Position numbers and translations under genes: made by a program | Source: an uncultured Clostridia bacterium | GTDB taxonomy: Bacteria > Bacillota > Clostridia > TANB77 > CAG-508 | Assembly: GCA_948528155.1 (NCBI GenBank) | Contig: CAOSZT010000014.1 | Coordinates: 1 to 26,638 of the forward strand | Direction: 5' to 3' | DNA length: 26,638 bases | Part shown: positions 1-9,152 of the stretch, one piece after another | How positions within the stretch are numbered: the stretch's first letter is position 1 | Layout of the letters: every line of letters begins with the position of its first letter | The notes under the pieces: model-generated | The model's database searches: none | Seen by the model: the letters and a program-made list of their open reading frames with translations, nothing else | What the model was told of the DNA's origin: nothing

Positions 1-502
1 TTAAATTTATTAAAATTGGAAAAATCAATAAAATAATAATTAAATAAAAATAGTACATTATTCCTACATCTGTTAAAATTCCATAAATTATTAATGGAAA
101 AATAGCAAATATTAATTCTAAAAAATACAAATTAATCAATATTGTACAAAACTTAGCAATTAATAAATTTTCTACTTTTATGGGTAATGGCAATATTAAT
201 TCTAAATCTTTTGAAAAAAAATACACATTACTGCTTGCCAAAATTACTTGAAAAATCATAACTATACTTAAAATTAAAAAGAAAATATTTAAAAATACAA
301 AAGATATATTTACTTCCACTAATACTTTTATCATCTCATAACTTAAGTATGAAATAGCTACAATTAAAATAATTATTGCCCATACAAAAATGGATTTTTT
401 ATTTATTTTATTTGTTTTTTTATCTATAATATAAGGATTTTGAAATGAATTTTTAAAAAAAATCTTTGTTAAACTTAATATATTTTTTATTTTTTTAATC
501 AT
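1..502 (-). CDS. ABC-2 type exporter permease, N-terminal part (runs off the window)
   Basis: Open reading frame from an ATG at 502 to the window edge, about 167 residues with no stop; it is the start of a larger permease. The N-terminus is short and basic (MIKKIKNILSLTKIFFKNS), followed by hydrophobic segments separated by a polar stretch containing SSNVYFFSKDLELILPLP. That Ser-Lys-Asp-Leu-Glu-Leu-x-Leu-Pro-Leu-Pro stretch is typical of large membrane subunits of Clostridial/Bacillus ABC-2 exporters. The start overlaps the 3' end of the preceding ATPase gene by 8 nt, indicating translational coupling and one transporter. The substrate cannot be told from sequence. Family assignment is by pattern and genetic linkage. 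Confidence 0.75.
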   Translation of the reverse strand, partial: MIKKIKNILSLTKIFFKNSFQNPYIIDKKTNKINKKSIFVWAIIILIVAISYLSYEMIKVLVEVNISFVFLNIFFLILSIVMIFQVILASSNVYFFSKDLELILPLPIKVENLLIAKFCTILINLYFLELIFAIFPLIIYGILTDVGIMYYFYLIIILLIFPILINL

Positions 503-1220
503 TTTTTATTATCTCCATAAATAACTCTTCTAAAGATTTATTTTCTTTTAATTCATTTTTCATATCCTCATAAGTTCCAACAAATAATAATTTTCCTTTA
601 TCTATTATTCCTATTCTATCACATAATTTTTCCGCAACTTCTAAAATATGTGTCGAAAAAAACACAGTATTATTTTTATTTGAATATTCTTTCATAATTT
701 TTTTTAATTCAAAAGAAGATTTAGGGTCTAACCCTGTCATTGGCTCATCTAATATCCAGTTCTTAGGATGATGTATTAATACTCCTATTATTACTAATTT
801 TTGTCTCATTCCATGTGAATAACTTTCTATTTTATTATTTAATACATCTATAATTTCAAATTTTTCCGCCAATTCTTTTATTTTTTTTATTCTTTCTTCT
901 GTTGAAATATCATATACATCTCCTATAAAATTCAAATATTCTATACCTTTTAATTTCAAAAATACGTCTGGGCTATCTGGTACTAACCCTAGTAATTTTT
1001 TTGCTTCTATTGGATTTTTTGTGATACTTTTATTATCTATAAAAATATCTCCCTCATCTATTTCTAGTATTCCTGTCATCATTTTTATTGTTGTTGTTTT
1101 CCCTGCTCCATTTGGTCCTAGAAAACCAAATATTTCTCCATCGTTTATTTTTAAACTTAAATTATTTATTACTTTTTTGTCTTTTTTATAATTCTTAGAT
1201 ATATTTTTTAATTCTATCAT
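495..1220 (-). CDS. ABC transporter ATP-binding protein
   Basis: ATPase subunit, 241 residues, that would power the exporter encoded just downstream. Visible motifs are Walker A GPNGAGKT (residues 35-42), Q/D-loop region near 82, the exporter-type signature SHGMRQ (135-140), Walker B WILDEP (155-160) and the H-loop histidine at 191. I chose the ATG at 1220 (MIELKNISKNYKK) because it has an AAAGGAG ribosome binding site 6 nt upstream and begins where the family normally begins. A longer in-frame reading from 1268 would translate the preceding transcription terminator and is rejected. The gene sits immediately behind that terminator, so its promoter is not obvious and may lie inside the upstream gene. 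Substrate unknown; the family covers drug, peptide and lantibiotic exporters. Confidence 0.93.
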   Translation of the reverse strand: MIELKNISKNYKKDKKVINNLSLKINDGEIFGFLGPNGAGKTTTIKMMTGILEIDEGDIFIDNKSITKNPIEAKKLLGLVPDSPDVFLKLKGIEYLNFIGDVYDISTEERIKKIKELAEKFEIIDVLNNKIESYSHGMRQKLVIIGVLIHHPKNWILDEPMTGLDPKSSFELKKIMKEYSNKNNTVFFSTHILEVAEKLCDRIGIIDKGKLLFVGTYEDMKNELKENKSLEELFMEIIKND

Positions 1221-1246
1221 ATTTACTCCTTTCAATGCTATTGTAT

Positions 1247-1275
1247 AAAAAAAAAAGAGGTTTTTCAACCCCTTT
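1247..1275 (-). terminator. Rho-independent terminator ending the T4SS-like operon
   Basis: On the minus strand AAAGGGGTT and AACCTCTTT form a 9-bp stem with one G-U pair, closed by a GAAA tetraloop and followed by an unbroken run of about ten T. The stem begins right at the TGA stop of the upstream gene. It separates the secretion locus from the ABC exporter genes. Confidence 0.9.
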
Positions 1276-2588
1276 CATATAACAAATGACATATCAAAAT
1301 CAAAATCATTATTTAATCTTATTATTATCCCTATATCTCTTACTCCTTTATTTTCGTTTGTTAAATCTGTTAATTGTACATTATATACATATACATTATT
1401 TCCCTTTTGTTCACAGCTTTTAAATTCAAATTTATTATAAGAAAAAAATTCATTTTTTACATACTTTTCAAATTCTTCTTGTGTATCAAAATAATTATTT
1501 TTAAAACTGTCTGTAATACAATTATAAGAAGTTTTATAATCCTGTCTATTTATCATTTGAATAAATTTATCTATGTTCATTTGTCCTCTTTTTTCATTAC
1601 TTGCCTTTTCATATTCTTCTTTAAAAGTATCAGTAATTATTGTATATGTATCTAATTTTAATTCATAATTCATAATACTGCTAACATTAAAAATATATAA
1701 ATTTTCATATTGATCTTGACACACATACTCAATGTAATCATTATAATTATTAATTAAATATTTTTTGATAATTATATTTTCAAATTGTTCCTTATTTTCC
1801 TCTATATATTTTTCATAATTTTCTAAATTTCCAAATCTTCTCTCTCTATATTCTTTATCTAAAATATTGTATGTTTTTGAAGGATTGTTTAACAAATTAT
1901 TTTTATAATCATTAAAATATTTTTTTGCCATTTCCTCATCTGTTAAATTAACATATTCAAAAGTATTATAATCATTTTTCTCTACTTTTTGTATATCACT
2001 TTTTACTATTTTATCATATCTAATCATTTCCATTGGCTCTATACTATATGTCTTACTATCTACATCCAATGTTATTCTATATAATAACTCATTTGTAGTT
2101 TGATTTTCAGTAATATAAGCATACATTTCCTTTATCCTTTCCCCATCTATTATATACATCTTTTTTACTGAAAAATCACTATTTAAATTAATTAAATGAT
2201 TATATACATTATTTATTGTTATATTATTCTCATATATATATTTACTACTTAATATATTATACAATATAGTGTTCCTATCCGTTTCATTTGTTACACCAAT
2301 TAAATCAGAATAGCTTATTTCCCCACCTTCTATATAGTCATCTTCCATATTTTCAATTTCCATATGTAAAGTTTTAAAAAAATCTTTTAAACATAATTCA
2401 GCTGTAAAATATAATGGTATATTATCTACTTCTTTTATTTCAGTACTTAACTCTGTAAGATCTGCACCATTATCATATGTACTTAATTCTATATCTTGTA
2501 CTTGCTTATCATTAAGTTTTAATAATATAATTATAATAGCAACTATTATAATTATAAAAACTAAAATAAAACTTTTTATATATTTCAT
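1275..2588 (-). CDS. Membrane-anchored protein with likely NTF2-like (VirB8/TcpC-type) repeats
   Basis: 437 residues. An N-terminal hydrophobic helix (about residues 6-24, very Ile-rich, no lipobox) is followed by a long, acidic, Asn/Tyr/Glu-rich extracellular part. Two segments have a shared layout: a helix with a YF-x-Y or FI-x-M-I-N motif, then YRERRFGNLENYEKYIEEN (near 250) or FKNNYFDTQEEFEKYVKNEF (near 370), then beta-rich stretches. This layout (helix, 'F-x-x-x-E-x-F-x-x-Y', curved sheet) is what NTF2-like domains of VirB8 and TcpC look like, but I infer it from pattern only. The same 'T-x-E-D-F' element occurs in the protein at 4992-5945. GGAGG lies 5 nt before the ATG. It is the last gene of the secretion locus. 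An assembly or stalk role on the outer face of the membrane is inference. Confidence 0.6.
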   Translation of the reverse strand: MKYIKSFILVFIIIIVAIIIILLKLNDKQVQDIELSTYDNGADLTELSTEIKEVDNIPLYFTAELCLKDFFKTLHMEIENMEDDYIEGGEISYSDLIGVTNETDRNTILYNILSSKYIYENNITINNVYNHLINLNSDFSVKKMYIIDGERIKEMYAYITENQTTNELLYRITLDVDSKTYSIEPMEMIRYDKIVKSDIQKVEKNDYNTFEYVNLTDEEMAKKYFNDYKNNLLNNPSKTYNILDKEYRERRFGNLENYEKYIEENKEQFENIIIKKYLINNYNDYIEYVCQDQYENLYIFNVSSIMNYELKLDTYTIITDTFKEEYEKASNEKRGQMNIDKFIQMINRQDYKTSYNCITDSFKNNYFDTQEEFEKYVKNEFFSYNKFEFKSCEQKGNNVYVYNVQLTDLTNENKGVRDIGIIIRLNNDFDFDMSFVI

Positions 2589-2605
2589 TTATACCTCCAA
2601 TTTAT

Positions 2606-4963
2606 TTATTGTGAAATCCTAATTATTTTTCCAGCTCCTTGTTTTGTCAAAAAATATGATCTATCTATTGGAGTAGCACTTGTATTACCTATCCAATTGC
2701 TCAAACTTCCACAATCATATGCATACAGTTTTCCTTCTTTTAGCTCTACAACTATATTTACATGATGTGTACCAGAACCATATCTCACAAAAATATCTCC
2801 TGGTTGTAATATATCATATGGATTCTGCCCAGAACCAACTGGAATTTCCTGCCAACCATATTTCTGATTCCAATTAGTACTATAGAACATCTGAGCAGAA
2901 TGTTGATAATAAAATTCTTCTTTGTATCCAAGTTCATATAATACCCAAGAAACATATGCACTACAGTCTATACTAGGTCCTCTTGCTGGAATTGAACCAG
3001 CTCCACCATAAGATGTATATTTTCCACTAGTACACACTTCTTGCCATATCTTAGTTGCAACATCTAGTAATTGTCCATTTCCACCATAACTATTTGCATC
3101 TAATTCTGTACCAGCTCCTGAAATATATTTACCTTCATGAAATAATTTCCAATTTGCCTGAGACCTTCCATTACTTTCTACATTACTATTAAAATAAGTT
3201 TTTCCACTTCTTGACTTAGCAGCACTTATTAATGCATCTGTATTACCATATCTTTTATAAACATCTACAAAATTACCAATGTTTCCATATTGATACATTA
3301 TACAAGTTAATGAATCTATTTGTGCTTGTGTAAGATCTGTTATTCCAGCACGCTCAACTTGAGTTTTTACACTTTGTTGATAACCTGCTAGCAATTTTTC
3401 CTTTACACTATCTACAATATTAACACTTAATTTAGATACACCAATTGTATCATATTGCCCTGAGTTTATTGCTATTCCTTCCTCTTGATATTCGCCTATA
3501 TGCCAATATGTTCGTCCATTATCTCCTGTATGACATACACCAAATCCAAAATTTCTTGTACTAGTATTTGAATCAACATAACAAATATATTCTGATTTAT
3601 CTTGTGTTATATACTTAGATAAATAACTTGAATATCCCACTTCTCCTCTTAAATATTGCCAAACCGCTTGATTTTCCCACGAAGCCAAATAATCAAATAG
3701 CACATTACTACTGGTCGACATTCCAAGAGTACTAAAATTATTTTTTTCATATTCTCCAAAATCATATTCTTTAAACCCATAATTTTTCCCAGTAGCCACA
3801 TACAACCAATACTTAGTCAAATCAACCATATTTGCTGTACTATCATTACTCTCTAAAATCTCAAAAAGCCAATCAGCATATCTTGGAATATTACGTCTAG
3901 CTCCACTATGACTATTAAAAATAGTTATAAAATTTCTTTCCTCACTCTTAGGATCTAACTTAGGATTCAATCCACTTTCATTAGTATCTGTACTTGAATA
4001 TATCCATGTATCAGCTTTTGTTACTTCTGGTGTAATAGTAGTTGACTTAATTTCAGTTTTTACCTCTGTTGTTTGAGTTTGTGTTTTTGTCTCTATTGAC
4101 TTTTCTCCTGTATCAGGATCTGTAACTTCCACTTGAACCTGTACTTGATTTTGTTCTTCTTGAGTGTCAATAGATTCGTTCAACTTCTCTTGTCCTGTTA
4201 TTTCTATTTGAGTATCCTTTAATATATAATCAGCTAATTCCAATACAAAACTTTTACTATCACTTACTACTAATAAAGCCCATAAATAATCAAAAGGCAT
4301 ACTATATTTTAATACTACTGATTTATAATTAATAGGTGTTTTTATCATAGAATAAACAACTGTTGTATCTTTAGATAAAACATTGCCATCTTCATCTTTT
4401 GTTGTAGTTGTCGTTGTCGTTTCAGTCCATTGTGCCATAAGCACATTCCCCTTATCATCCATCGAAAAATAATTTAATGCAGTAGTATCTCCACTATTTT
4501 TATAATTCTCTATATAAGAATCAAATGTACTCTCTTTCACATATTTTAAATTAGTTACATTAGAATTAGAATCTTCCCTTTTAAATTCCACTATTCCATC
4601 TAATTTATCTGGATCAGTTACTCCAACCTTTGGAAATTGAGTAACAACTTCAGCTTGCATCAACTTTTCTAACTCTTCTGGTGAACTCAAATATCTACCT
4701 ACATTAGATCCATTCTGCATCATCTTATTCCATAGTTCCTGTGGTGTAGTATCAAATTCTATTCCATTTTCCCCAATTTTGGCACCTTGTGTATATGTAG
4801 ACACTGCAAATGGAGTACTACTCCAATCATCACTTTTATATAATCCATCATCAATAGTCATATAATAAATAGAGACTGCTAATATTATAATAAAAAATAA
4901 AACTATAATTGCTGATATTAGTTTTTTCTTATTAATTACTAAAAAATTTTTTAGTTTGTCCAT
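2606..4963 (-). CDS. T4SS-associated bifunctional peptidoglycan hydrolase (lysozyme-like + NlpC/P60)
   Basis: 785 residues. A transmembrane anchor (about 15-33) is followed by a Thr/Gln/Glu-rich region near 270-320 (repeated TQT and KTE), probably a stalk. The middle region contains YVDSNTSTRNFGFGVCHTG and later LTQAQIDSLTCIMYQYGN, resembling the core of GH24-type lysozymes ('TIGYGH' then 'Q-x-x-A-L-x-x-x-x-x-N-x-G'). The C-terminus is a clear NlpC/P60 endopeptidase: catalytic Cys667 in IDCSAYVSW, His734 in GTHHVNIVV and a polar third position near Asp750. This matches the role of VirB1/CwlT (Tn916 ORF14) proteins, which open the cell wall for a secretion channel. The lysozyme assignment is less certain than the peptidase. 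GGAGGTG precedes the start. It lies between two anchored accessory proteins. Confidence 0.85.
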   Translation of the reverse strand: MDKLKNFLVINKKKLISAIIVLFFIIILAVSIYYMTIDDGLYKSDDWSSTPFAVSTYTQGAKIGENGIEFDTTPQELWNKMMQNGSNVGRYLSSPEELEKLMQAEVVTQFPKVGVTDPDKLDGIVEFKREDSNSNVTNLKYVKESTFDSYIENYKNSGDTTALNYFSMDDKGNVLMAQWTETTTTTTTKDEDGNVLSKDTTVVYSMIKTPINYKSVVLKYSMPFDYLWALLVVSDSKSFVLELADYILKDTQIEITGQEKLNESIDTQEEQNQVQVQVEVTDPDTGEKSIETKTQTQTTEVKTEIKSTTITPEVTKADTWIYSSTDTNESGLNPKLDPKSEERNFITIFNSHSGARRNIPRYADWLFEILESNDSTANMVDLTKYWLYVATGKNYGFKEYDFGEYEKNNFSTLGMSTSSNVLFDYLASWENQAVWQYLRGEVGYSSYLSKYITQDKSEYICYVDSNTSTRNFGFGVCHTGDNGRTYWHIGEYQEEGIAINSGQYDTIGVSKLSVNIVDSVKEKLLAGYQQSVKTQVERAGITDLTQAQIDSLTCIMYQYGNIGNFVDVYKRYGNTDALISAAKSRSGKTYFNSNVESNGRSQANWKLFHEGKYISGAGTELDANSYGGNGQLLDVATKIWQEVCTSGKYTSYGGAGSIPARGPSIDCSAYVSWVLYELGYKEEFYYQHSAQMFYSTNWNQKYGWQEIPVGSGQNPYDILQPGDIFVRYGSGTHHVNIVVELKEGKLYAYDCGSLSNWIGNTSATPIDRSYFLTKQGAGKIIRISQ

Positions 4964-4991
4964 ATTTCACCTCCATTTACTACTACATCTA

Positions 4992-5945
4992 TTAAACATT
5001 AACATTAAATTTATAAATATCAGTATAATCTTCTTTATTTTCACAATCTTCGTATTCATTAAAATTTAATATTAAATCAGAAAAAATCATATATTCAATT
5101 TTTCTATTAGAACTAAGACCACTACTAAATTTAATTTTTATATTTTTCATTTTTCCTTTTCTAACTATAAAATCGTTATCTATTATCTCATTTGTAAACG
5201 CATAATATTTTACATTTTTACTATCTTGTAAATATACTGTTTTTGTATCCTTTTTTGTATCTAATAAAATATCATTATCTGAATCATTAATAATTTGTAT
5301 ATCATATATTTCATAATCCATATATATATCTTTATTTAAAACTTTAATTGTTATATTATTATTTTCTGTTTCTTTATTAACTTTCTCTTTCCCTATATAG
5401 TTTTTTATATTAAGTTTATATTCATCATTTTGCTTAACAACAGTAAAATAATCCATAGTTTCACTAGTAATATTCCCTGTTGTCAATATATCATTTGATA
5501 TATTAACTTTATAAGTATCATTTGTCCAATTTTCAATAGTAAATAATCTAGTTTCATTATTAAATATAATATTATAATAATTATCTCTAAAATCTTCTTC
5601 TGTTTCAAATAAAACTTCTCTACAATCATCAGACAATAGTCTATATGCTCTTTCTATATTTCCTTCATTACAATAATCCATAAACTTATTTATAATATCT
5701 ACATCACCATTTAATTTATTCTCTGATATTTTTTCACCTGTAATCACAGATCTATTTGAAACCAACTCCTGATGAGCATTATTAGAATTATTCACTACAC
5801 TAACATTATCTATCGCAACATCTTTTTTACTTATTTTTGAAAAATAATTTAACAACTGAATTATAGCCAATATAAAGACTATAATTAGTATAATCTTAAA
5901 AATTTTCTTCCTGTTTTGGTTATAAAATTTAATCAATTTATACAT
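4992..5945 (-). CDS. Membrane-anchored NTF2-like protein (VirB8/TcpC-type candidate)
   Basis: 317 residues with a single N-terminal transmembrane helix (about 15-32), an Asn/Ser-rich linker, then an NTF2-like stretch: NKFMDYCNEGNIERAYRLLS, EVLFETEEDFRDNYY, and beta strands up to about residue 195. The C-terminal part is predicted beta-rich (tail with DTKTVYLQDSKNVKYYAF), perhaps an immunoglobulin-like or DUF4352-like domain. I chose the second of two near-adjacent ATGs because AGGAGG is 8 nt from it and only 2 nt from the first (5951). It sits between the VirB6-like gene and the hydrolase, the position of VirB8-like components in Gram-positive conjugation operons. Function is inferred from architecture and context. 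Confidence 0.6.
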   Translation of the reverse strand: MYKLIKFYNQNRKKIFKIILIIVFILAIIQLLNYFSKISKKDVAIDNVSVVNNSNNAHQELVSNRSVITGEKISENKLNGDVDIINKFMDYCNEGNIERAYRLLSDDCREVLFETEEDFRDNYYNIIFNNETRLFTIENWTNDTYKVNISNDILTTGNITSETMDYFTVVKQNDEYKLNIKNYIGKEKVNKETENNNITIKVLNKDIYMDYEIYDIQIINDSDNDILLDTKKDTKTVYLQDSKNVKYYAFTNEIIDNDFIVRKGKMKNIKIKFSSGLSSNRKIEYMIFSDLILNFNEYEDCENKEDYTDIYKFNVNV

Positions 5946-5962
5946 AATCATAGCCTCCTATT

Positions 5963-8900
5963 TTAACTAAATCTTATTTTACTAAATGCGTCTACGCAAT
6001 CCATAGTATTATCTGCTGCTCCACTTGCAACTCTATTTGTATTTTCTTTTTGTTTACTCCTTCTTTCTCTATCACTCATAGCACCTCTTCCACTTGCAAC
6101 TCTATCTCTATCCTCTTCATCAACCATATCCTTTGCCTTATTTTTAATTCTATCATTACCTTCAAATTCACTAGTAAATGTAGTATGCCATTCATCTCTA
6201 TCTTTTTTCTTCATATCAGTTGTGTCTTTTCCACCCATTCTTGCAACATATTTAGCAGTAGAGATAGCTTGTGCTCTATCAACTGATTTAACTATTCTTT
6301 GACCGTTTTCATCTTCTTTTACAATTCCATTTTTTTCCAACTCATATCCTGCCATAATATCATCCATATTACGAATTCCATGTTCTAAATAATCTGGAAC
6401 AACATTCTTCATTATTTGCTTTGCTTCTCTGCTTCCATATTTCTTTTCTAATTTATATTGATTATTCAAATCTCTTTGATAATTTTTTATATATTCCTGT
6501 CGTTTAGCTTCTTCATAATCCTCATCTGAGTCATACATAGCTCTTTTTTGCATATCTTCAATACCATCAACAGTTAAAGCCCTTGATGTTGCTCCTACTG
6601 TATTTGACCCTAACTTATATCCACCTGCAACTCCAGCTACAGTATATTGAAAAGCCTTTGTTGGATCTCCACTAGCTATACCTGCTGCTAAAGCAATACT
6701 ACCTGCCGTTGCTCCAAGTGCAGCTCCCCCTAAAGTTCTTAAACTTCTTTTAACAGGATGTGAATTTTTAATACTATTTCCAGCTTTCTGTAAAAGTCCT
6801 TTGCCATAATATTTTGCCCCTGTTTTAATTGCATTCATATAATTTTTCTTTGGTTTTGGTCTTGAAACTCTCATACGTTGACTAGCAGGTGAAGCATTTG
6901 TATTTGTATTTTGTTGTGAATTTGATGCATTTCTAGGCATTTCTCGTGAATGACTTCCATTTCCATTTTGACCACCTTGTTGTGTATTATCAGAATAATT
7001 TTCATTTGCATTTCTTATTGAATATTCGTCCTCTGACAAATCATATATATTATCATCATTAAATCTAATACCATCTGAATTACTATTACTATGATTTCCT
7101 CCATTTGGAGCTCCTCCATTTGGACCACTTCCATTTGAACCTCCTCCACTTGGACCACTTCCACTTGGATTATTATCTAATGGATTAGGCATAGAATTAT
7201 CTGGTAATAATGGTATATCTGCATCTCTTATTGAATATTCATCCTCTGATAAATCATATATATTGTCATTACTAAATCTACCACCATTTGAAGCACTATT
7301 ATCTGAACCATTCCTATTTGAATTATCATAATCTGATTGATTATTTCCTCTATTTGTATTATTACTATCTATTGTGTCATCATTGTCAGTTGTACTATTA
7401 CTATAACTTGTATAATCTCCATTTAAGCCATCCCCAAGCATAGAACCTTGTGTATCAAAACCTTCTCTAGATCTTATTCTTCCATCATCATCTTGCCCAC
7501 CATTTGATGAAGAACCTCCTTTAGCATTTCCTACATCTTTCGGACCTTTTGAAAAGATTGTTTTCATCAATCCCATAGCAGCTGCAGCACCAGCAGGTCC
7601 TGCCAACAATCCTGGAGTATTTGATTTTCCATCAACTCCAAAGAATTTACGGAATAGTTTTTCTGATGGTATAATAAACCCTATAGCAACTAAAGAATAA
7701 ATTATATTTGCTGAAGCTAGTTCAAAAGCTGTAACAATTAATATTGTATATAATATTAAATGCATAGGTTGTATTAATAAATTAAATATATATTCCTTAA
7801 ACCACATATCAAAAGCCTGTGCTTTTCCATCATTTATTTTATCAATTGGATATGTTAAAGCAACTAATGGTGCTATAATTGTTAAAAAAGCCATATATAT
7901 AATTCTCTTTATATATGTAACTATAAAAAATATTGTATAAAATACTAAAACCAAAAATATAAGTGTATATCCTGCATATAATGCACTCTGAGATTGACTC
8001 ATTTGAGCATTTAATCTAGCAACCCCAATTAAATTTGTATTCCAATAAATTAGTTTATCTCCATTATCATCAGTTAAATAACTACCATCATCTTTTTTAA
8101 CATACAACTGCTCCAATTGTTCATCTGTATAATCATAATCATCCTTTAATCCATCTGATATTTTTCCCTCCTTATCTGCCATAACCTGAAGATTCATATC
8201 TTTATAATTAATATCTTTAATAACCTCTGTAATTTTCCCAACAATAAGATTAGAAAAAGTCATAATATATTGCATGAAAAATAACAAACAAATTGCGACA
8301 ACCCAATCAACTAACATCTGTTTATACTTAGCTTTATCACTAGAAGTACTTGATATTATTATTTTAATTCCAATAAAAACTAGGACTGATAAAAGTGCAA
8401 CCAAAGCAATATCTCTCAAGACAATATACCAACTAGCAATCGCAGACCTTAATGTTGCGGCAGTTGATTCAATAATTATAGGTTCACCATCACTATCATT
8501 AATAACATTTCCTTCATTATCAGTAAGATATCTCCCCATAACTTTGTTTCCATTTTTATCTTCAAGCTCTTCTGCATCTGGATTGAAAAAATCTACATCA
8601 AACATTGGTATTTCATTAGAGAATATCTCTTGTGGAGATATAGAATACAATGGCAAAGATAATATATCATCTGGATATGCATTTGAGTTATATATGCCGA
8701 CTGCAACAGAACCTGCAATAACAGACACTATAACAACTGTTCCAGCACTGACAGTTCCTAATGTTATACCTGTCAATGCTCCAACAAGTGCTGTTGCTAC
8801 ACCTGCTGTAAGTAAGACTGCTGCTGTTGCTACCACAGCTACTGCTATAAATATAGCTATTGTTTTTATTCCTTTCCAAAGGTTTTCCCAAAAACCTGTC

Positions 8901-9130
8901 GATAAATTTATATCTAATAAAGTTATATCCTGTTTAAATATTACTTTATGTACAAGTCCATACGCCCCATCACTAAGAGACAAAACTAAATCTACAATTG
9001 GTTTTAATAATTTTCCTCCAATTTCATTACTTGCTTTTACATTATTTGGTACACAAAAACTTACTATAGTAATAAGTATAAATATCATTATTAACTTCTT
9101 AAAAATACTTCTATTTTCAAAAACTTTCAT
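5963..9130 (-). CDS. VirB6/TrbL-like polytopic membrane protein with a long low-complexity tail
   Basis: 1055 residues. There is a cleavable-looking signal (to about residue 33, ending VKA), then hydrophobic segments near 87-160, a soluble loop, and further membrane spans near 228-300 and 380-490, as in VirB6/TrbL channel subunits. From about 510 to 760 the protein is Gly/Ser/Asn/Pro-rich and includes two copies of the motif DNIYDLSEDEYSIR. The last 300 residues are basic and helical, with a glycine/alanine hydrophobic patch near 810-860 and charged tail motifs (SDEDYEEAKRQEY, DRERRSKQKEN). GGGAGG is about 10 nt upstream of the ATG. The gene follows virB4 by about 20 nt, so they share an operon. 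The VirB6 role comes from topology and position. Confidence 0.72.
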   Translation of the reverse strand: MKVFENRSIFKKLIMIFILITIVSFCVPNNVKASNEIGGKLLKPIVDLVLSLSDGAYGLVHKVIFKQDITLLDINLSTGFWENLWKGIKTIAIFIAVAVVATAAVLLTAGVATALVGALTGITLGTVSAGTVVIVSVIAGSVAVGIYNSNAYPDDILSLPLYSISPQEIFSNEIPMFDVDFFNPDAEELEDKNGNKVMGRYLTDNEGNVINDSDGEPIIIESTAATLRSAIASWYIVLRDIALVALLSVLVFIGIKIIISSTSSDKAKYKQMLVDWVVAICLLFFMQYIMTFSNLIVGKITEVIKDINYKDMNLQVMADKEGKISDGLKDDYDYTDEQLEQLYVKKDDGSYLTDDNGDKLIYWNTNLIGVARLNAQMSQSQSALYAGYTLIFLVLVFYTIFFIVTYIKRIIYMAFLTIIAPLVALTYPIDKINDGKAQAFDMWFKEYIFNLLIQPMHLILYTILIVTAFELASANIIYSLVAIGFIIPSEKLFRKFFGVDGKSNTPGLLAGPAGAAAAMGLMKTIFSKGPKDVGNAKGGSSSNGGQDDDGRIRSREGFDTQGSMLGDGLNGDYTSYSNSTTDNDDTIDSNNTNRGNNQSDYDNSNRNGSDNSASNGGRFSNDNIYDLSEDEYSIRDADIPLLPDNSMPNPLDNNPSGSGPSGGGSNGSGPNGGAPNGGNHSNSNSDGIRFNDDNIYDLSEDEYSIRNANENYSDNTQQGGQNGNGSHSREMPRNASNSQQNTNTNASPASQRMRVSRPKPKKNYMNAIKTGAKYYGKGLLQKAGNSIKNSHPVKRSLRTLGGAALGATAGSIALAAGIASGDPTKAFQYTVAGVAGGYKLGSNTVGATSRALTVDGIEDMQKRAMYDSDEDYEEAKRQEYIKNYQRDLNNQYKLEKKYGSREAKQIMKNVVPDYLEHGIRNMDDIMAGYELEKNGIVKEDENGQRIVKSVDRAQAISTAKYVARMGGKDTTDMKKKDRDEWHTTFTSEFEGNDRIKNKAKDMVDEEDRDRVASGRGAMSDRERRSKQKENTNRVASGAADNTMDCVDAFSKIRFS
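7014..7280 (-). repeat. Intragenic direct repeat encoding DNIYDLSEDEYSIR twice
   Basis: Two nearly identical 54-bp segments (7014-7067 and 7227-7280) inside the VirB6-like gene encode the same acidic tyrosine-containing motif. They flank a Gly/Ser/Pro/Asn segment (about 7080-7190). This looks like a recent segmental duplication in the disordered linker. Confidence 0.85.
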
Positions 9131-9152
9131 ACAGTTTAAACCTCCCGTCTAT

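Noticed and set aside
1221..1268. N-terminal extension of the ABC ATPase
   Set aside because: It is translated from the upstream terminator and T-run; the ATG at 1220 has a proper ribosome binding site and family start.
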